Shown piece by piece: positions 24,823-32,385 of a DNA stretch of 34,103 nucleotides. The DNA comes from an uncultured Bacteroidales bacterium. Its GTDB lineage: Bacteria; Bacteroidota; Bacteroidia; Bacteroidales; Muribaculaceae. The first letter of the stretch is position 1, and the number at the start of each line of letters is the position of its first letter. The stretch lies in the NCBI GenBank assembly GCA_902782465.1, contig CACZNH010000028.1:1-34103 (forward strand), read 5' to 3'. Position numbers and translations under genes: made by a program. The notes under the pieces were generated by a model. The model worked only from the letters and a program-made list of their open reading frames with translations. It ran no database searches and was not told the origin of the DNA.

Positions 24823-25413
24823 TTACATCGTCAAGACGATGTTGTGCTCCTCGGCGATGCGGCGCATGTTCAGGATGGCATAGCGCATGCGGCCCAGGGC
24901 GGTGTTGATGCTCACGCCGGTGGTATCGGCGATCTCCTTGAAGCTCATGTTCTTGTAATAACGCATCACGAGCACTTCGCGCTGGCTCTCGGGCAAGGCC
25001 TTGACCAGGCGGCGCACGTCGTCATGAATCTGCGTGGTCACCAGGTTGTCCTCGATGGTGAGGTCCGACAGCTCCTTGCGGTTGAGGATGTTGACGTCGG
25101 TGTCGTCGGTGGACTGCAGGCTCTCGGCCTTGGTCTGGCGGAAGTAGTCAATAATCAGATTGTGGGCAATGCGCGTAATCCAGGCAGGGAAGTGGCCGTT
25201 CTCGACATAGCGTCCCTGCTTGATGGTCATAATGGCCTTGACAAAGGTATCCTGGAAGATGTCATCGGCGAGGTCCTCGTTCTTCACCGCATGGTATATG
25301 TACATATAGACACGGTCTTTGTGACGCTCCAGGAGCTCATCAAAGGCCTCGTTCTTGCCATCGACATACAGCGATATCAGTTGTTCATCGCTCTTGTCAT
25401 TGAATATCTTCAT
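24823..25413 (-). CDS. ECF-type sigma-70 family RNA polymerase sigma factor
   Basis: A 196-residue alternative sigma factor with only regions 2 and 4. Region 2 covers about residues 20-95 (DELLERHKDRVYMYIYHAVK, DDIFQDTFVKAIMTI, FPAWITRIAHNLIIDYFRQ), including the core-binding and -10-melting helices. Region 4 (LPESQREVLVMRYYKNMSFK, EIADTTGVSINTALGRMRY) is the helix-turn-helix for -35 recognition. No anti-sigma gene or membrane partner is adjacent, unlike many Bacteroidota ECF factors of the SusCD type, so it is probably a general housekeeping or stress ECF factor. A promoter lies about 120 nt upstream, giving a long 5' UTR. Confidence 0.93.
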   Translation of the reverse strand: MKIFNDKSDEQLISLYVDGKNEAFDELLERHKDRVYMYIYHAVKNEDLADDIFQDTFVKAIMTIKQGRYVENGHFPAWITRIAHNLIIDYFRQTKAESLQSTDDTDVNILNRKELSDLTIEDNLVTTQIHDDVRRLVKALPESQREVLVMRYYKNMSFKEIADTTGVSINTALGRMRYAILNMRRIAEEHNIVLTM

Positions 25414-25531
25414 TACTATCTAATATTGGTCAATAATAGGTAATGTTTGTCGATAGGCAGATATGTTTTAGTTCTTTATAATCATTAAATTGTTTTCACT
25501 CTCGGGTGCAAAATCGTCAGATTTCGCGCTG

Positions 25532-25562
25532 CAAATATAGATAAAATCAAAAAAACAACAAT
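25532..25562 (-). promoter_or_regulatory. Bacteroidota promoter for the sigma-factor gene
   Basis: On the minus strand ATTG (25559-25562), 19 nt, TATATTTG (25532-25539). The -7 box is exact and the -33 has one mismatch. It predicts a leader of about 110 nt before the ATG at 25413. Confidence 0.65.
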
Positions 25563-25654
25563 TTATTTTAAGAAAAAACTGAAAAAATCGGGCGTTTTTT
25601 CGATTTTCTGTGGGTGGAGAGGTCAGATTTTGACAGTTAAAACAGATGTATGTG

Positions 25655-25984
25655 CTAACGGCGGCGACGACGGGTGCTGCGCAGTCCCATCAGCCAGCGC
25701 GCTACCCTGAAGCCCAGCAACACATAGTCGGCGGTCTTCAAATGCGACACGGTGCTCGGGCTGAACATGAGGGCTCTGATACCGTTGTCCTCCACATTGC
25801 TCTTCAGGCCGTCGATGCTATACTGCATCGAGGCTCGCCCCACCTCGCGGCGAACAAGCGCCTTGCCGCGGGCACGGCGCAACTCATCGAGCGTCATGCC
25901 GCGCCATGATTCGGGAGCATCTGGCGTGGCAACAGGCAGCTGCTGCTGCGAGTCTCCCATGGTGTTGATGGTCTCGCTACTCAT
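25655..25984 (-). CDS. small basic protein of the holin/YtxH cassette, unknown function
   Basis: A 109-residue protein I do not recognise as a named family. The N-terminal 30 residues are polar and probably disordered. The middle (SWRGMTLDELRRARGKALVR, then REVGRASMQYSI) is helical and basic. The C-terminus has a short hydrophobic stretch (ADYVLLGFRVARWLMGL) followed by STRRRRR. Its start overlaps the holin-like stop by 4 nt (ATGA), so the two are coupled. Position, size and basic tail recall E. coli YqjK, which follows YqjE, but that is an analogy by layout only. Confidence 0.75.
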   Translation of the reverse strand: MSSETINTMGDSQQQLPVATPDAPESWRGMTLDELRRARGKALVRREVGRASMQYSIDGLKSNVEDNGIRALMFSPSTVSHLKTADYVLLGFRVARWLMGLRSTRRRRR

Positions 25985-26328
25985 TGGTCATCGGGTTTAA
26001 GGAACAACTTGCTCACAAATCGCGTCACGGGGTCAACGATGAGCTGCTTCTTGAAGGCAAACACCACCAGCAGCAACACACCCAGGAGCAGTGCGGCAAT
26101 TAGGTTGGCGCCCCACATGCATCCCAGTGCCGAGGCGAGAACGCTGACGAGTGCCGAAATCAGATACAGCAGGATAAAGGTGCCTATGACGATGACCACG
26201 GCGACAAATGCCATCGCCGACAGCAACACGGCCATCTTCTCGACAGCAGTGAGCTTGGTGTAGTCCCACTCCAGCGAGAAGTACTTGCGCGCCTCGGTAA
26301 ACAGTTTTTTATAATCTATATCGTTCAT
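25981..26328 (-). CDS. phage-holin-superfamily (YqjE/DUF1469-like) membrane protein
   Basis: A 115-residue inner-membrane protein. A 30-residue cytosolic start (MNDIDYKKLFTEARKYFSLE) is followed by two long membrane segments, KMAVLLSAMAFVAVVIVIGT with FILLYLIS, and CMWGANLIAALLLGVLLLVV with FAF, then a short basic tail. This is the layout of the holin_3_6 (YqjE-like) family, which despite its name is usually chromosomal and not lytic. The gene lies between the YtxH pair and the small basic gene, and a repeat element (26431-26612) separates it from the YtxH genes. Confidence 0.85.
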   Translation of the reverse strand: MNDIDYKKLFTEARKYFSLEWDYTKLTAVEKMAVLLSAMAFVAVVIVIGTFILLYLISALVSVLASALGCMWGANLIAALLLGVLLLVVFAFKKQLIVDPVTRFVSKLFLKPDDQ

Positions 26329-26637
26329 ATCATTGATTCAGGACAGCCGTCGCAGTCTTGATGATGAGTGATTAGTGATGAGTGATTAGTGACAAGATAA
26401 GGTTCTTGGCCAATAGACACCCTACTGCAGGACGCTGTGTCATAATTGCTACATGGTAATATAACCGTGCTTTCGCACGGGAAAGCTTGTGCAAACTGAA
26501 GGCAAACGAGTTTACTCGATTTGCTGTGTATAATAATAAAAATTTTAAAATTAATTTGCTTAATTTCCCGCCCGCAAGGCGGTTATAATCCTTGCAATTG
26601 AATTATGACACCGCCTGTCAGTCAGCGTGCTATTTTG
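26329..26637. other. intergenic region holding a tandem repeat and element copy III
   Basis: No gene is supported in these 309 nt. A 14-nt unit, GATGAGTGATTAGT, is repeated perfectly at 26363-26376 and 26377-26390. The rest is mostly the palindromic element at 26431-26612. No TAnnTTTG motif was found for the holin-like gene. Confidence 0.7.
26431..26612. repeat. AT-rich palindromic element, copy III
   Basis: The left end (26431-26482) is 52 nt identical, in inverse orientation, to 30895-30946, and includes the hairpin CCGTGC-TTTC-GCACGG (26465-26480). An inner hairpin GCAAACGAG-TTTA-CTCGATTTGC lies at 26502-26524 with one bulged A. The right half has the AT-rich core, the boundary ATTTGCTTAATTTC (26554-26567), a 5-bp hairpin CCGCC/GGCGG (26568-26582), and an outer AATTATGACAC that is the inverse of the left outer GTGTCATAATT. 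Ends that match inversely suggest a MITE-like unit of about 180 bp; no target duplication is evident. Confidence 0.75.
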
Positions 26638-26835
26638 TCAGTCCTCGATTTGAGCGCTGATCTGCTTCACCAGCTGCTCTACCTCGTCATCGCTGAAGTC
26701 GATGCCGTTCTTCTTGAGCATCTCCTTGATGCGGCTACGCAGGTCCGAACCCTTCTCGGGAGCAAACAGGATGGCTGCCGAGGCACCTACCAGTGCGCCT
26801 CCGAGGAACGCGTACAATAAACTCAGTCCTTTCAT
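26638..26835 (-). CDS. YtxH domain protein, second of a tandem pair
   Basis: A 65-residue small envelope protein. The N-terminal segment LLYAFLGGALVGASAAILFA is a Gly/Ala-rich membrane helix, and APEKGSDLRSRIKEML is the YtxH signature, followed by an acidic amphipathic helix (DDEVEQLVKQISAQIED). YtxH proteins are often general-stress-related and membrane-tethered, similar in plan to the ElaB/YqjD ribosome-tethering proteins of E. coli. It follows its paralogue by 27 nt. Confidence 0.85.
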   Translation of the reverse strand: MKGLSLLYAFLGGALVGASAAILFAPEKGSDLRSRIKEMLKKNGIDFSDDEVEQLVKQISAQIED

Positions 26836-26862
26836 ATTCTTATCAATGTGTTAAATGGGTTA

Positions 26863-27069
26863 TTAATCCAGACGGTCTTTAATCTCCTCGGCGATATCGT
26901 CAACGAGGTGGTCCAGCTTGGAACCTTTGAGCTTCACGCCTTGTTCGCGCAGGGCATCAGCGATGCGCTGACGGGTATCGTCACCTTTCTCGGGGGCAAA
27001 CAGCAGGCCCACTGCGGCACCGGCGATGGCACCGCCCACTACAGCCATTACAATGTTAATCGGTTTCAT
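26863..27069 (-). CDS. YtxH domain protein, first of a tandem pair
   Basis: A 68-residue paralogue of the next gene: IVMAVVGGAIAGAAVGLLFA membrane helix, then APEKGDDTRQRIADALREQG and a charged helix ending EEIKDRLD. The two share the GGA-x4-A-x3-LFAPEKG-D core and probably arose by duplication. It is the first gene of the minus-strand cassette and is divergent from uvrA. Confidence 0.87.
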   Translation of the reverse strand: MKPINIVMAVVGGAIAGAAVGLLFAPEKGDDTRQRIADALREQGVKLKGSKLDHLVDDIAEEIKDRLD

Positions 27070-27115
27070 ATCAGTAAGTAAATTAAATAATTAATAATGT
27101 CTTAGTAATGCTCTA

Positions 27116-27155
27116 TCAAGCAACAATCGTGCCAGTCAGGCGGCACTACGCTTGA
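27116..27155. promoter_or_regulatory. two-part palindrome in the ytxH-uvrA divergent region
   Basis: TCAAGC (27116-27121) pairs with GCTTGA (27150-27155), and within it GTGCC (27129-27133) pairs with GGCAC (27142-27146) around an 8-nt loop. It lies about 47 nt before the first YtxH start. It could be an operator or leader hairpin for the YtxH cassette; I recognise no known regulator site. Confidence 0.45.
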
Positions 27156-27258
27156 TTTGAGGCAATAAAATTACAACTTCTTTCACAATCCGACAAATTT
27201 TTTCCAAAAAAAAATCAAATGGTTTTATTGGCACTCAAGGGTAACATGAAACCGCCCG

Positions 27259-27290
27259 TTTGGTTTTCTTGAGGATTTTTTGTACCTTTG
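27259..27290 (+). promoter_or_regulatory. Bacteroidota promoter for uvrA
   Basis: TTTG (27259-27262), 20 nt, TACCTTTG (27283-27290): exact consensus. The transcript should begin near 27297, so the ATG at 27310 is the start and the in-frame extension to 27280 is not translated. Confidence 0.92.
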
Positions 27291-27309
27291 CGGGCTCAAT
27301 TCAGCAGTT

Positions 27310-30114
27310 ATGGCATCAGGCGATATCATCATCAAGGGGGCACGCGTCAACAACCTCAAGGATGTTGACGTGACAATTCCGCGCGGCAAGTTTGTCGTCG
27401 TGACAGGCCTGTCAGGCAGCGGCAAGTCGTCGCTGGCGTTCGACACGCTCTATGCCGAGGGGCAGCGGCGTTATGTCGAGAGCCTCTCGTCCTACGCCCG
27501 CCAGTTCATGGGCCGTCTGACCAAGCCCGACTGCGACTTCATCCGAGGCCTGCCGCCGGCCATCGCCGTCGAGCAGCGCACCGTCACGCGCAACTCGCGC
27601 AGCACAGTGGGCACCAGCACCGAGATATATGACTACCTGCGCTTGCTGTTTGCCCGCGTCGGCAAGACATTCTCGCCCGTCTCGGGTGAGATGGTGAAAA
27701 AGCACACCGCCAGTGATGTCATCGACTGCATCAACGGCTACCCCGACGGCACACGCCTGGCACTGCTCACCGAGGTCATCGTCCCCGAGGGGCGCGACCT
27801 GCGCACACAGCTCGACGTGCTCATCAAGGGCGGCTACTCCCGTCTGATGACACGCGACGGCAAGTTTGTGGATATTGCCCAAGTCATCGACAGCGAGGGC
27901 GACCTGCAGGCCGCCGACTACCGACTGCTCATCGACCGCCTGGCGGTAACGCACAGCCACGAGGACGAAATGCGCCTGCTGGACTCGCTGCAGACGGCCT
28001 TCTACGAGGGCAAGGACGAGTGCATCGTCGCCATCTGGCAGCAGGACGGCACGCTGCGTGAGCACCGCTTCTCCAAGCGGTTTGAGCTGGACGGCATCAC
28101 CTTCGACGAGCCCAGCGACCTGATGTTCAACTTCAACAACCCGCTAGGGGCATGCCCCACCTGCGAGGGCTTTGGCTCGGTCATCGGCATCGACGAGACG
28201 CTGGTGGTACCCGACCGCGGGCGCTCAGTCTATGACGACGCGGTGATGTGCTGGCGTGGACAGGTGATGGGTGAATGGAAAAACGCCTTCATCCATGTCG
28301 CGGCACAGCACAATTTCCCCATCCACAAGCCCTACAACGAACTCACGCAAAAACAGCTCGACCTCTTGTGGCACGGCACCGGCGACGGCGAGTGGAGCGG
28401 CATCGATGGCTTCTTTGAATGGGTAAAAAGCAAGTCCTACGCCATCCAGTTCCGCGTCCTGCTGGCCCGCTACCGCGGCAAGACCGTGTGCCCCGACTGC
28501 CACGGCACGCGTCTCAAGCCGCAGGCACAATACGTCAAGGTGGGCGGCATCACCATCAGCGACATGGTGCGCATGCCTGTCAAGGACCTGAAACAGTGGT
28601 TCCGACAGCTGGAACTCGACGAGACCGACGCCCAGATTGCCAAGCGCCTGCTCGTGGAAATCAATAACCGCCTGGACTACCTGTGCGAGGTGGGCGTGGG
28701 CTACCTGACACTCGACCGCCTCTCGGCGACCCTGTCGGGCGGCGAGAGCCAGCGCATCAACCTGGCCACGGCCCTGGGCAGCTCGCTCGTCGGCTCGGTC
28801 TATATCCTCGACGAGCCGTCCATCGGCCTGCACCCGCGCGACACCCATCGCCTGATTCACGTGCTCAAGATGCTGCAGCAGCTGGGAAACACCGTGGTCG
28901 TCGTCGAGCATGACGAGGAAATCATCCGCAGCGCCGACTACCTCATCGACGTGGGACCCGAGGCGGGACGCAACGGCGGACGCATCACCTATCAGGGACC
29001 CGTGGACCAGCTGGCCGACGCTGACGACAGCTATACCTCCAAATACCTGACGGGAGCCCTCTCCATCCCCCTGCCCAAGCTGCGCCGCAAGTGGAGCCAG
29101 TACATCGAGGTCAAGGGGGCAACCCACAACAACCTCAAGAACATCAACGTGCGTTTCCCGTTGGGCGTGATGACGGTGGTCACCGGCGTCAGCGGCTCAG
29201 GAAAATCCACCCTGGTGGGCAAAATCCTCTACCCTGCCCTGGCGCGCAACTACGACCAGACCGCCGACTCTCCCGGCAGCTACAGCTGCCTCAGCGGCGA
29301 CCTGAGCCGCCTGCAGGCAGTGGAATTCATCGACCAGGGACCCATCGGCAAGAGCACGCGCAGCAACCCCGCTACCTACCTGAAGGCCTTTGACGAGATA
29401 CGCCAGCTTTTTGCCCAGCAGCAGTTGTCCAAGCAGATGGGCTACAACGCGGGCTTCTTCTCGTTCAACTCCCCCGGTGGACGATGCGAGGAGTGTAAGG
29501 GCGAGGGCACCATCACCATCGAGATGCAGTTCATGGCCGACATCACCCTCACCTGCGAGGCCTGCCACGGCAAGCGATTCAGTCGCAACGCCCTCGACGT
29601 GACCTTCCGTGACCGCACCATCAGCGACGTGCTCGACATGACGGTCAACCAGGCCATCGAGTTTTTTGGCGAGAGCAACACCTACAACGAGTACAAAATC
29701 GTGCGGCGACTCAAGCCACTGCAGGACGTGGGATTGGGCTACATCAAGCTGGGACAGTCGTCCTCGACACTGTCGGGCGGTGAGAACCAGCGCGTCAAAC
29801 TCGCCTACTACCTGAGCGGCGAACGACAGGGCAACACGCTGTTCATCTTCGACGAGCCGACGACAGGTCTCCATTTCCACGACATCAACACGCTGATGAA
29901 AGCCTTCGACCAGCTCATCGGCAATGGCCACACGGTGGTCATCATCGAGCACAACCTCGACGTCATCAAGTGCGCCGACCACATCATCGACCTCGGACCC
30001 GAAGGCGGCGACAAGGGCGGCACCATCGTCGTCGAGGGCACCCCCGAACAGGTCGCACAGTGCAAGGAGAGCCACACCGGCCGCTTCCTCGCCGAGAAAC
30101 TCACCTCACACTAA
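27310..30114 (+). CDS. uvrA: excinuclease ABC subunit A
   Basis: A 934-residue ABC-type ATPase that finds bulky DNA damage and loads UvrB. The first ATP site begins with Walker [14 protein letters not shown] (about residues 32-44); its signature [17 protein letters not shown] and Walker [16 protein letters not shown] are intact. The second has Walker [30 protein letters not shown] and [15 protein letters not shown]. Zinc-binding CxxC pairs are seen at [16 protein letters not shown] in the first half and [17 protein letters not shown] in the second. The UvrB-binding and insertion domains lie between. Length is as usual for the family. It is followed by a HEAT-repeat gene 11 nt away. Confidence 0.98.
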   Translation: MASGDIIIKGARVNNLKDVDVTIPRGKFVVVTGLSGSGKSSLAFDTLYAEGQRRYVESLSSYARQFMGRLTKPDCDFIRGLPPAIAVEQRTVTRNSRSTVGTSTEIYDYLRLLFARVGKTFSPVSGEMVKKHTASDVIDCINGYPDGTRLALLTEVIVPEGRDLRTQLDVLIKGGYSRLMTRDGKFVDIAQVIDSEGDLQAADYRLLIDRLAVTHSHEDEMRLLDSLQTAFYEGKDECIVAIWQQDGTLREHRFSKRFELDGITFDEPSDLMFNFNNPLGACPTCEGFGSVIGIDETLVVPDRGRSVYDDAVMCWRGQVMGEWKNAFIHVAAQHNFPIHKPYNELTQKQLDLLWHGTGDGEWSGIDGFFEWVKSKSYAIQFRVLLARYRGKTVCPDCHGTRLKPQAQYVKVGGITISDMVRMPVKDLKQWFRQLELDETDAQIAKRLLVEINNRLDYLCEVGVGYLTLDRLSATLSGGESQRINLATALGSSLVGSVYILDEPSIGLHPRDTHRLIHVLKMLQQLGNTVVVVEHDEEIIRSADYLIDVGPEAGRNGGRITYQGPVDQLADADDSYTSKYLTGALSIPLPKLRRKWSQYIEVKGATHNNLKNINVRFPLGVMTVVTGVSGSGKSTLVGKILYPALARNYDQTADSPGSYSCLSGDLSRLQAVEFIDQGPIGKSTRSNPATYLKAFDEIRQLFAQQQLSKQMGYNAGFFSFNSPGGRCEECKGEGTITIEMQFMADITLTCEACHGKRFSRNALDVTFRDRTISDVLDMTVNQAIEFFGESNTYNEYKIVRRLKPLQDVGLGYIKLGQSSSTLSGGENQRVKLAYYLSGERQGNTLFIFDEPTTGLHFHDINTLMKAFDQLIGNGHTVVIIEHNLDVIKCADHIIDLGPEGGDKGGTIVVEGTPEQVAQCKESHTGRFLAEKLTSH

Positions 30115-30125
30115 GCTTTATTGAA

Positions 30126-30692
30126 ATGGATAACGTACAACAGGAGAAAATCAGGGAGATACGCAAGGAGTTCTTTGCTTTCCGCAATGGCATCGTCGCC
30201 GACAAGTTAAGGCAGGCAGGTGACCCGCACAGCATGATAATGGGGTGCCTGTTGGTGGACATTATGGGCATCACCGCACGTTTCCGCGAGGCCATCGGCG
30301 ACGCCCAACAGCTTGCCGCCATCGCCAGTGAGCTGTGGAGCGACACCAAGTCTCGAGAGTGCCGCCTTGCCGCTCCCATGCTTTACCCCTCCCAGTTGAT
30401 GACCATGGAGCTCGCCCTGCAATGGTGCCAGACCGTCGAGACCGTCGAAGTCGCCGACAACCTCTGCCACAAACTCCTGCGCAATATGGACAGCAGCGAC
30501 AAACTGTTTCGGGCACTCATCAGCAACGACGCCCCCCTCATCAAGTACACCGGCTACCGACTGCTGTTAAACCTGCTATTGTTGAAAAAAGTCCAGCCAT
30601 CCGCCTCCCTCCGCACCATCGTCGAGACCGAAGCCTCCACCGCCACGCCCCCACTATCCCCCCTCCTCAACGACCTCCTCGACGACCTCTAA
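30126..30692 (+). CDS. HEAT-repeat protein, DNA alkylation repair (AlkD-like) family
   Basis: A 188-residue all-helical protein. Residues such as AIASELWSDTKSRECRLAAP then MLYP match the DNA alkylation repair family, a HEAT-repeat glycosylase-like fold. Starting the protein at the ATG at 30126 places it 11 nt after uvrA, so it is cotranscribed and probably repair-related. It is shorter than AlkD (about 230 residues), and I do not see the key Asp/Trp active-site pattern with certainty, so catalytic activity is unproven. The last 20 residues are Pro/Ser/Leu-rich and low in conservation. Confidence 0.72.
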   Translation: MDNVQQEKIREIRKEFFAFRNGIVADKLRQAGDPHSMIMGCLLVDIMGITARFREAIGDAQQLAAIASELWSDTKSRECRLAAPMLYPSQLMTMELALQWCQTVETVEVADNLCHKLLRNMDSSDKLFRALISNDAPLIKYTGYRLLLNLLLLKKVQPSASLRTIVETEASTATPPLSPLLNDLLDDL

Positions 30693-30740
30693 CCCATCCC
30701 ATTGTGCTTTTTGACATGGTAAAAAGCAACTAACCACATT

Positions 30741-30748
30741 ACCTTTGC
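30741..30748 (+). promoter_or_regulatory. orphan -7 element, possible small RNA promoter
   Basis: TACCTTTG matches the -7 consensus exactly, but no gene follows on the plus strand. The nearest TTTG (30710-30713) is 27 nt upstream, longer than the usual 19-21. A transcript starting near 30755 would contain two small hairpins and run into the palindromic element with its GAAA-loop hairpin at 30897-30912. Confidence 0.35.
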
Positions 30749-30815
30749 ACCACGGGCGTGCAAGACCGTGTAGTCACTTCTGTCAGTACCATTTGCTGAA
30801 GTGCCGCCAGCTTCG

Positions 30816-30946
30816 GAAAATTAAACAAATTATTATTAAAATTATTATTAAATGTATAATAATAATAAAAATTTTATAATTAATTTGTTTAATTTCCCGT
30901 GCGAAAGCACGGTTATATTACCATGTAGCAATTATGACACAGCGTC
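30816..30946. repeat. AT-rich palindromic element, copy IV
   Basis: The core of AT-rich palindromic sequence (TTATTATTA / TAATAATAA) is bounded by GAAAATTAAACAAAT (30816-30830) and ATTTGTTTAATTTC (30883-30896). A perfect hairpin CCGTGC-GAAA-GCACGG lies at 30897-30912; the GAAA loop is a GNRA tetraloop if transcribed as plus strand. The segment 30895-30946 is identical, inverted, to 26431-26482. The element may also end transcripts of both convergent genes. Confidence 0.8.
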
Positions 30947-31020
30947 ACTTCACCCTCACTGTCCCGCATTCCATAGCGTCGCCAGCTTGCTAGACCTATC
31001 ATTATTGAAAGCGGCAGCAA

Positions 31021-32157
31021 CTATTCGTCCCAGAGGAGGTCGCGGATGACAGCGTCGCTAAGCATGATGCCCTCACGGGTCAGGACATAGCGGTTGCCGT
31101 CCTTGACAGCGAGGTGACCGGCAGCGATGTGCCCTTGTGCCTCACGGGTAAAATGCTGCCAAGCTTCATCGCCGAAGTCGCTGCGCAGCCTCTCGGCATC
31201 TATGCCGCGGGCGGTTCTCAAGCCGAGCATCACACGCTCGTCATAGCGTTCCCATCGCGACAGTCCCTCTTGCTCACAGGCCGTCTCGCCCGCCATGACC
31301 TTGTCGATGTACTCTTGCAGGTCGGCCGGGTTGTAACGCCTGACGTCGCCGTCATAGCTGTGTGCGGCGGCACCAAGCCCCAGGTAGGGCGTGTCGTTCC
31401 AGTAGGAGGAATTGTGGCGGGAATAGCACCCCGGCAAGGCAAAGTTGGAAATCTCATAATGCTCATAACCAGCCGCTTGCAGCTCATCGACAAGGATGCG
31501 GTACATGGCCAGGCATTGCTCCTCTGGCACCTCGATGACCTCACCGCGCTCCCGCTGGTGCCACAGCCATGTACCCTCCTCGTAGGTGAGGCCGTAGGCC
31601 GAGATGTGCTGCGGCTTGAGGCCGATGGCCTTGCGCACCGAGGCAGTCCATGACTCCACCGTCTGCCCCGGCAAACCGAAGATGAGGTCGATGCTGATAT
31701 TGCGGATGTCCGCCTGACGCAGGTTCTCTACCGCCTCGACCGCTTGCTGTGCCGTGTGGCGGCGCCCAATCAACCGCAAGATATCGTCCTCAAACGACTG
31801 CACACCCATGCTCACGCGGTTCACGCCCAACGACGGCAAGGCAGCGCACCATTCTGCAGTCACATCGTCGGGGTTCGCCTCAACGGTAAACTCCTCAAGG
31901 CCAGACAGGTCAAAGACGTCCCGCAAACCCTCGACAAGCCGCAGCAACAGCGCAACGGGCAGTTGAGACGGCGTGCCACCGCCCAGGTAGAGCGTCTTGA
32001 CCCGCTCACCACGCAGTTCGCCATGACGCAACCGCGCCTCGGCAATCAGCGCGTCAACGTAACGTTCACCAGCATCAGCCAGACGCAACGTCGAGAAGAA
32101 GTCGCAGTAGGCACAACGACTCGCACAAAACGGGATATGGACATAAATTCCAGCCAT
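31021..32157 (-). CDS. hemW: radical SAM heme chaperone HemW
   Basis: A 378-residue radical SAM protein. The [4Fe-4S] motif is C11-C15-C18 in YVHIPFCASRCAYCDFFS. The CDF ending is typical of HemW; coproporphyrinogen dehydrogenase HemN has a further Cys (CxC). SAM-binding GGGTPSQLP and the HemW-type ISIDLIFGLPGQTVESW follow. The C-terminal domain (RRYNPADLQEYIDKVMAGE, ERVMLGLRTARGID) also fits. HemW is thought to insert heme into proteins and not to make porphyrin. It is divergent from the EF-G2-type gene and convergent with the uvrA unit. Confidence 0.93.
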   Translation of the reverse strand: MAGIYVHIPFCASRCAYCDFFSTLRLADAGERYVDALIAEARLRHGELRGERVKTLYLGGGTPSQLPVALLLRLVEGLRDVFDLSGLEEFTVEANPDDVTAEWCAALPSLGVNRVSMGVQSFEDDILRLIGRRHTAQQAVEAVENLRQADIRNISIDLIFGLPGQTVESWTASVRKAIGLKPQHISAYGLTYEEGTWLWHQRERGEVIEVPEEQCLAMYRILVDELQAAGYEHYEISNFALPGCYSRHNSSYWNDTPYLGLGAAAHSYDGDVRRYNPADLQEYIDKVMAGETACEQEGLSRWERYDERVMLGLRTARGIDAERLRSDFGDEAWQHFTREAQGHIAAGHLAVKDGNRYVLTREGIMLSDAVIRDLLWDE

Positions 32158-32175
32158 GAGATTCTAATCCACAGG

Positions 32176-32183
32176 CAAAGGTA
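32176..32183 (-). promoter_or_regulatory. -7 element for hemW
   Basis: TACCTTTG on the minus strand, 18 nt before the hemW ATG, giving a very short leader. I find no TTTG at the right distance upstream, so the -33 box is absent or diverged. Confidence 0.6.
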
Positions 32184-32288
32184 CTCATTTATCATGATTC
32201 CGCACTGTTTTCAGCATAGCAAAAAGCACGTTTTGCCATGGCGTTTTAGGACGATTTTTGAGGTTGTTGAAAATTTCTTATTAATAAT

Positions 32289-32319
32289 ATTGTGTTTTGC
32301 GCAAATTTTAGTAATTTTG
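32289..32319 (+). promoter_or_regulatory. Bacteroidota promoter for the EF-G2-type gene
   Basis: ATTG (32289-32292), 19 nt, TAATTTTG (32312-32319). The -7 is exact and the -33 has one mismatch. The leader of about 60 nt (32326-32385) is A/C-rich and apparently unstructured, with no Shine-Dalgarno, as is common for highly translated Bacteroidota genes. Confidence 0.75.
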
Positions 32320-32385
32320 CAGGCTGTTTAGCGATAACAAACAACAATTTACTATATAACAACCATTTAACAACAAAATCAACTA

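Larger units (their letters stand above)
30693..31020. other. intergenic region between convergent HEAT-repeat and hemW genes
   Basis: No protein gene is supported in these 328 nt. They hold an orphan TACCTTTG (30741-30748), short hairpin-forming stretches at 30752-30770 (CACGG/CCGTG) and 30777-30805 (CACTTC/GAAGTG), and the palindromic element at 30816-30946. From 30947 to 31020 I see nothing clear. Confidence 0.65.

Noticed and set aside
25981-26328. Holin-family gene as evidence of a prophage
   Set aside because: The YqjE-like holin superfamily is common on chromosomes, and no phage structural, lysin or integrase gene is nearby.
30752-30805. Possible tRNA or tRNA fragment
   Set aside because: The small stems do not form a cloverleaf and there is no T-loop GTTCRA sequence or acceptor pairing.
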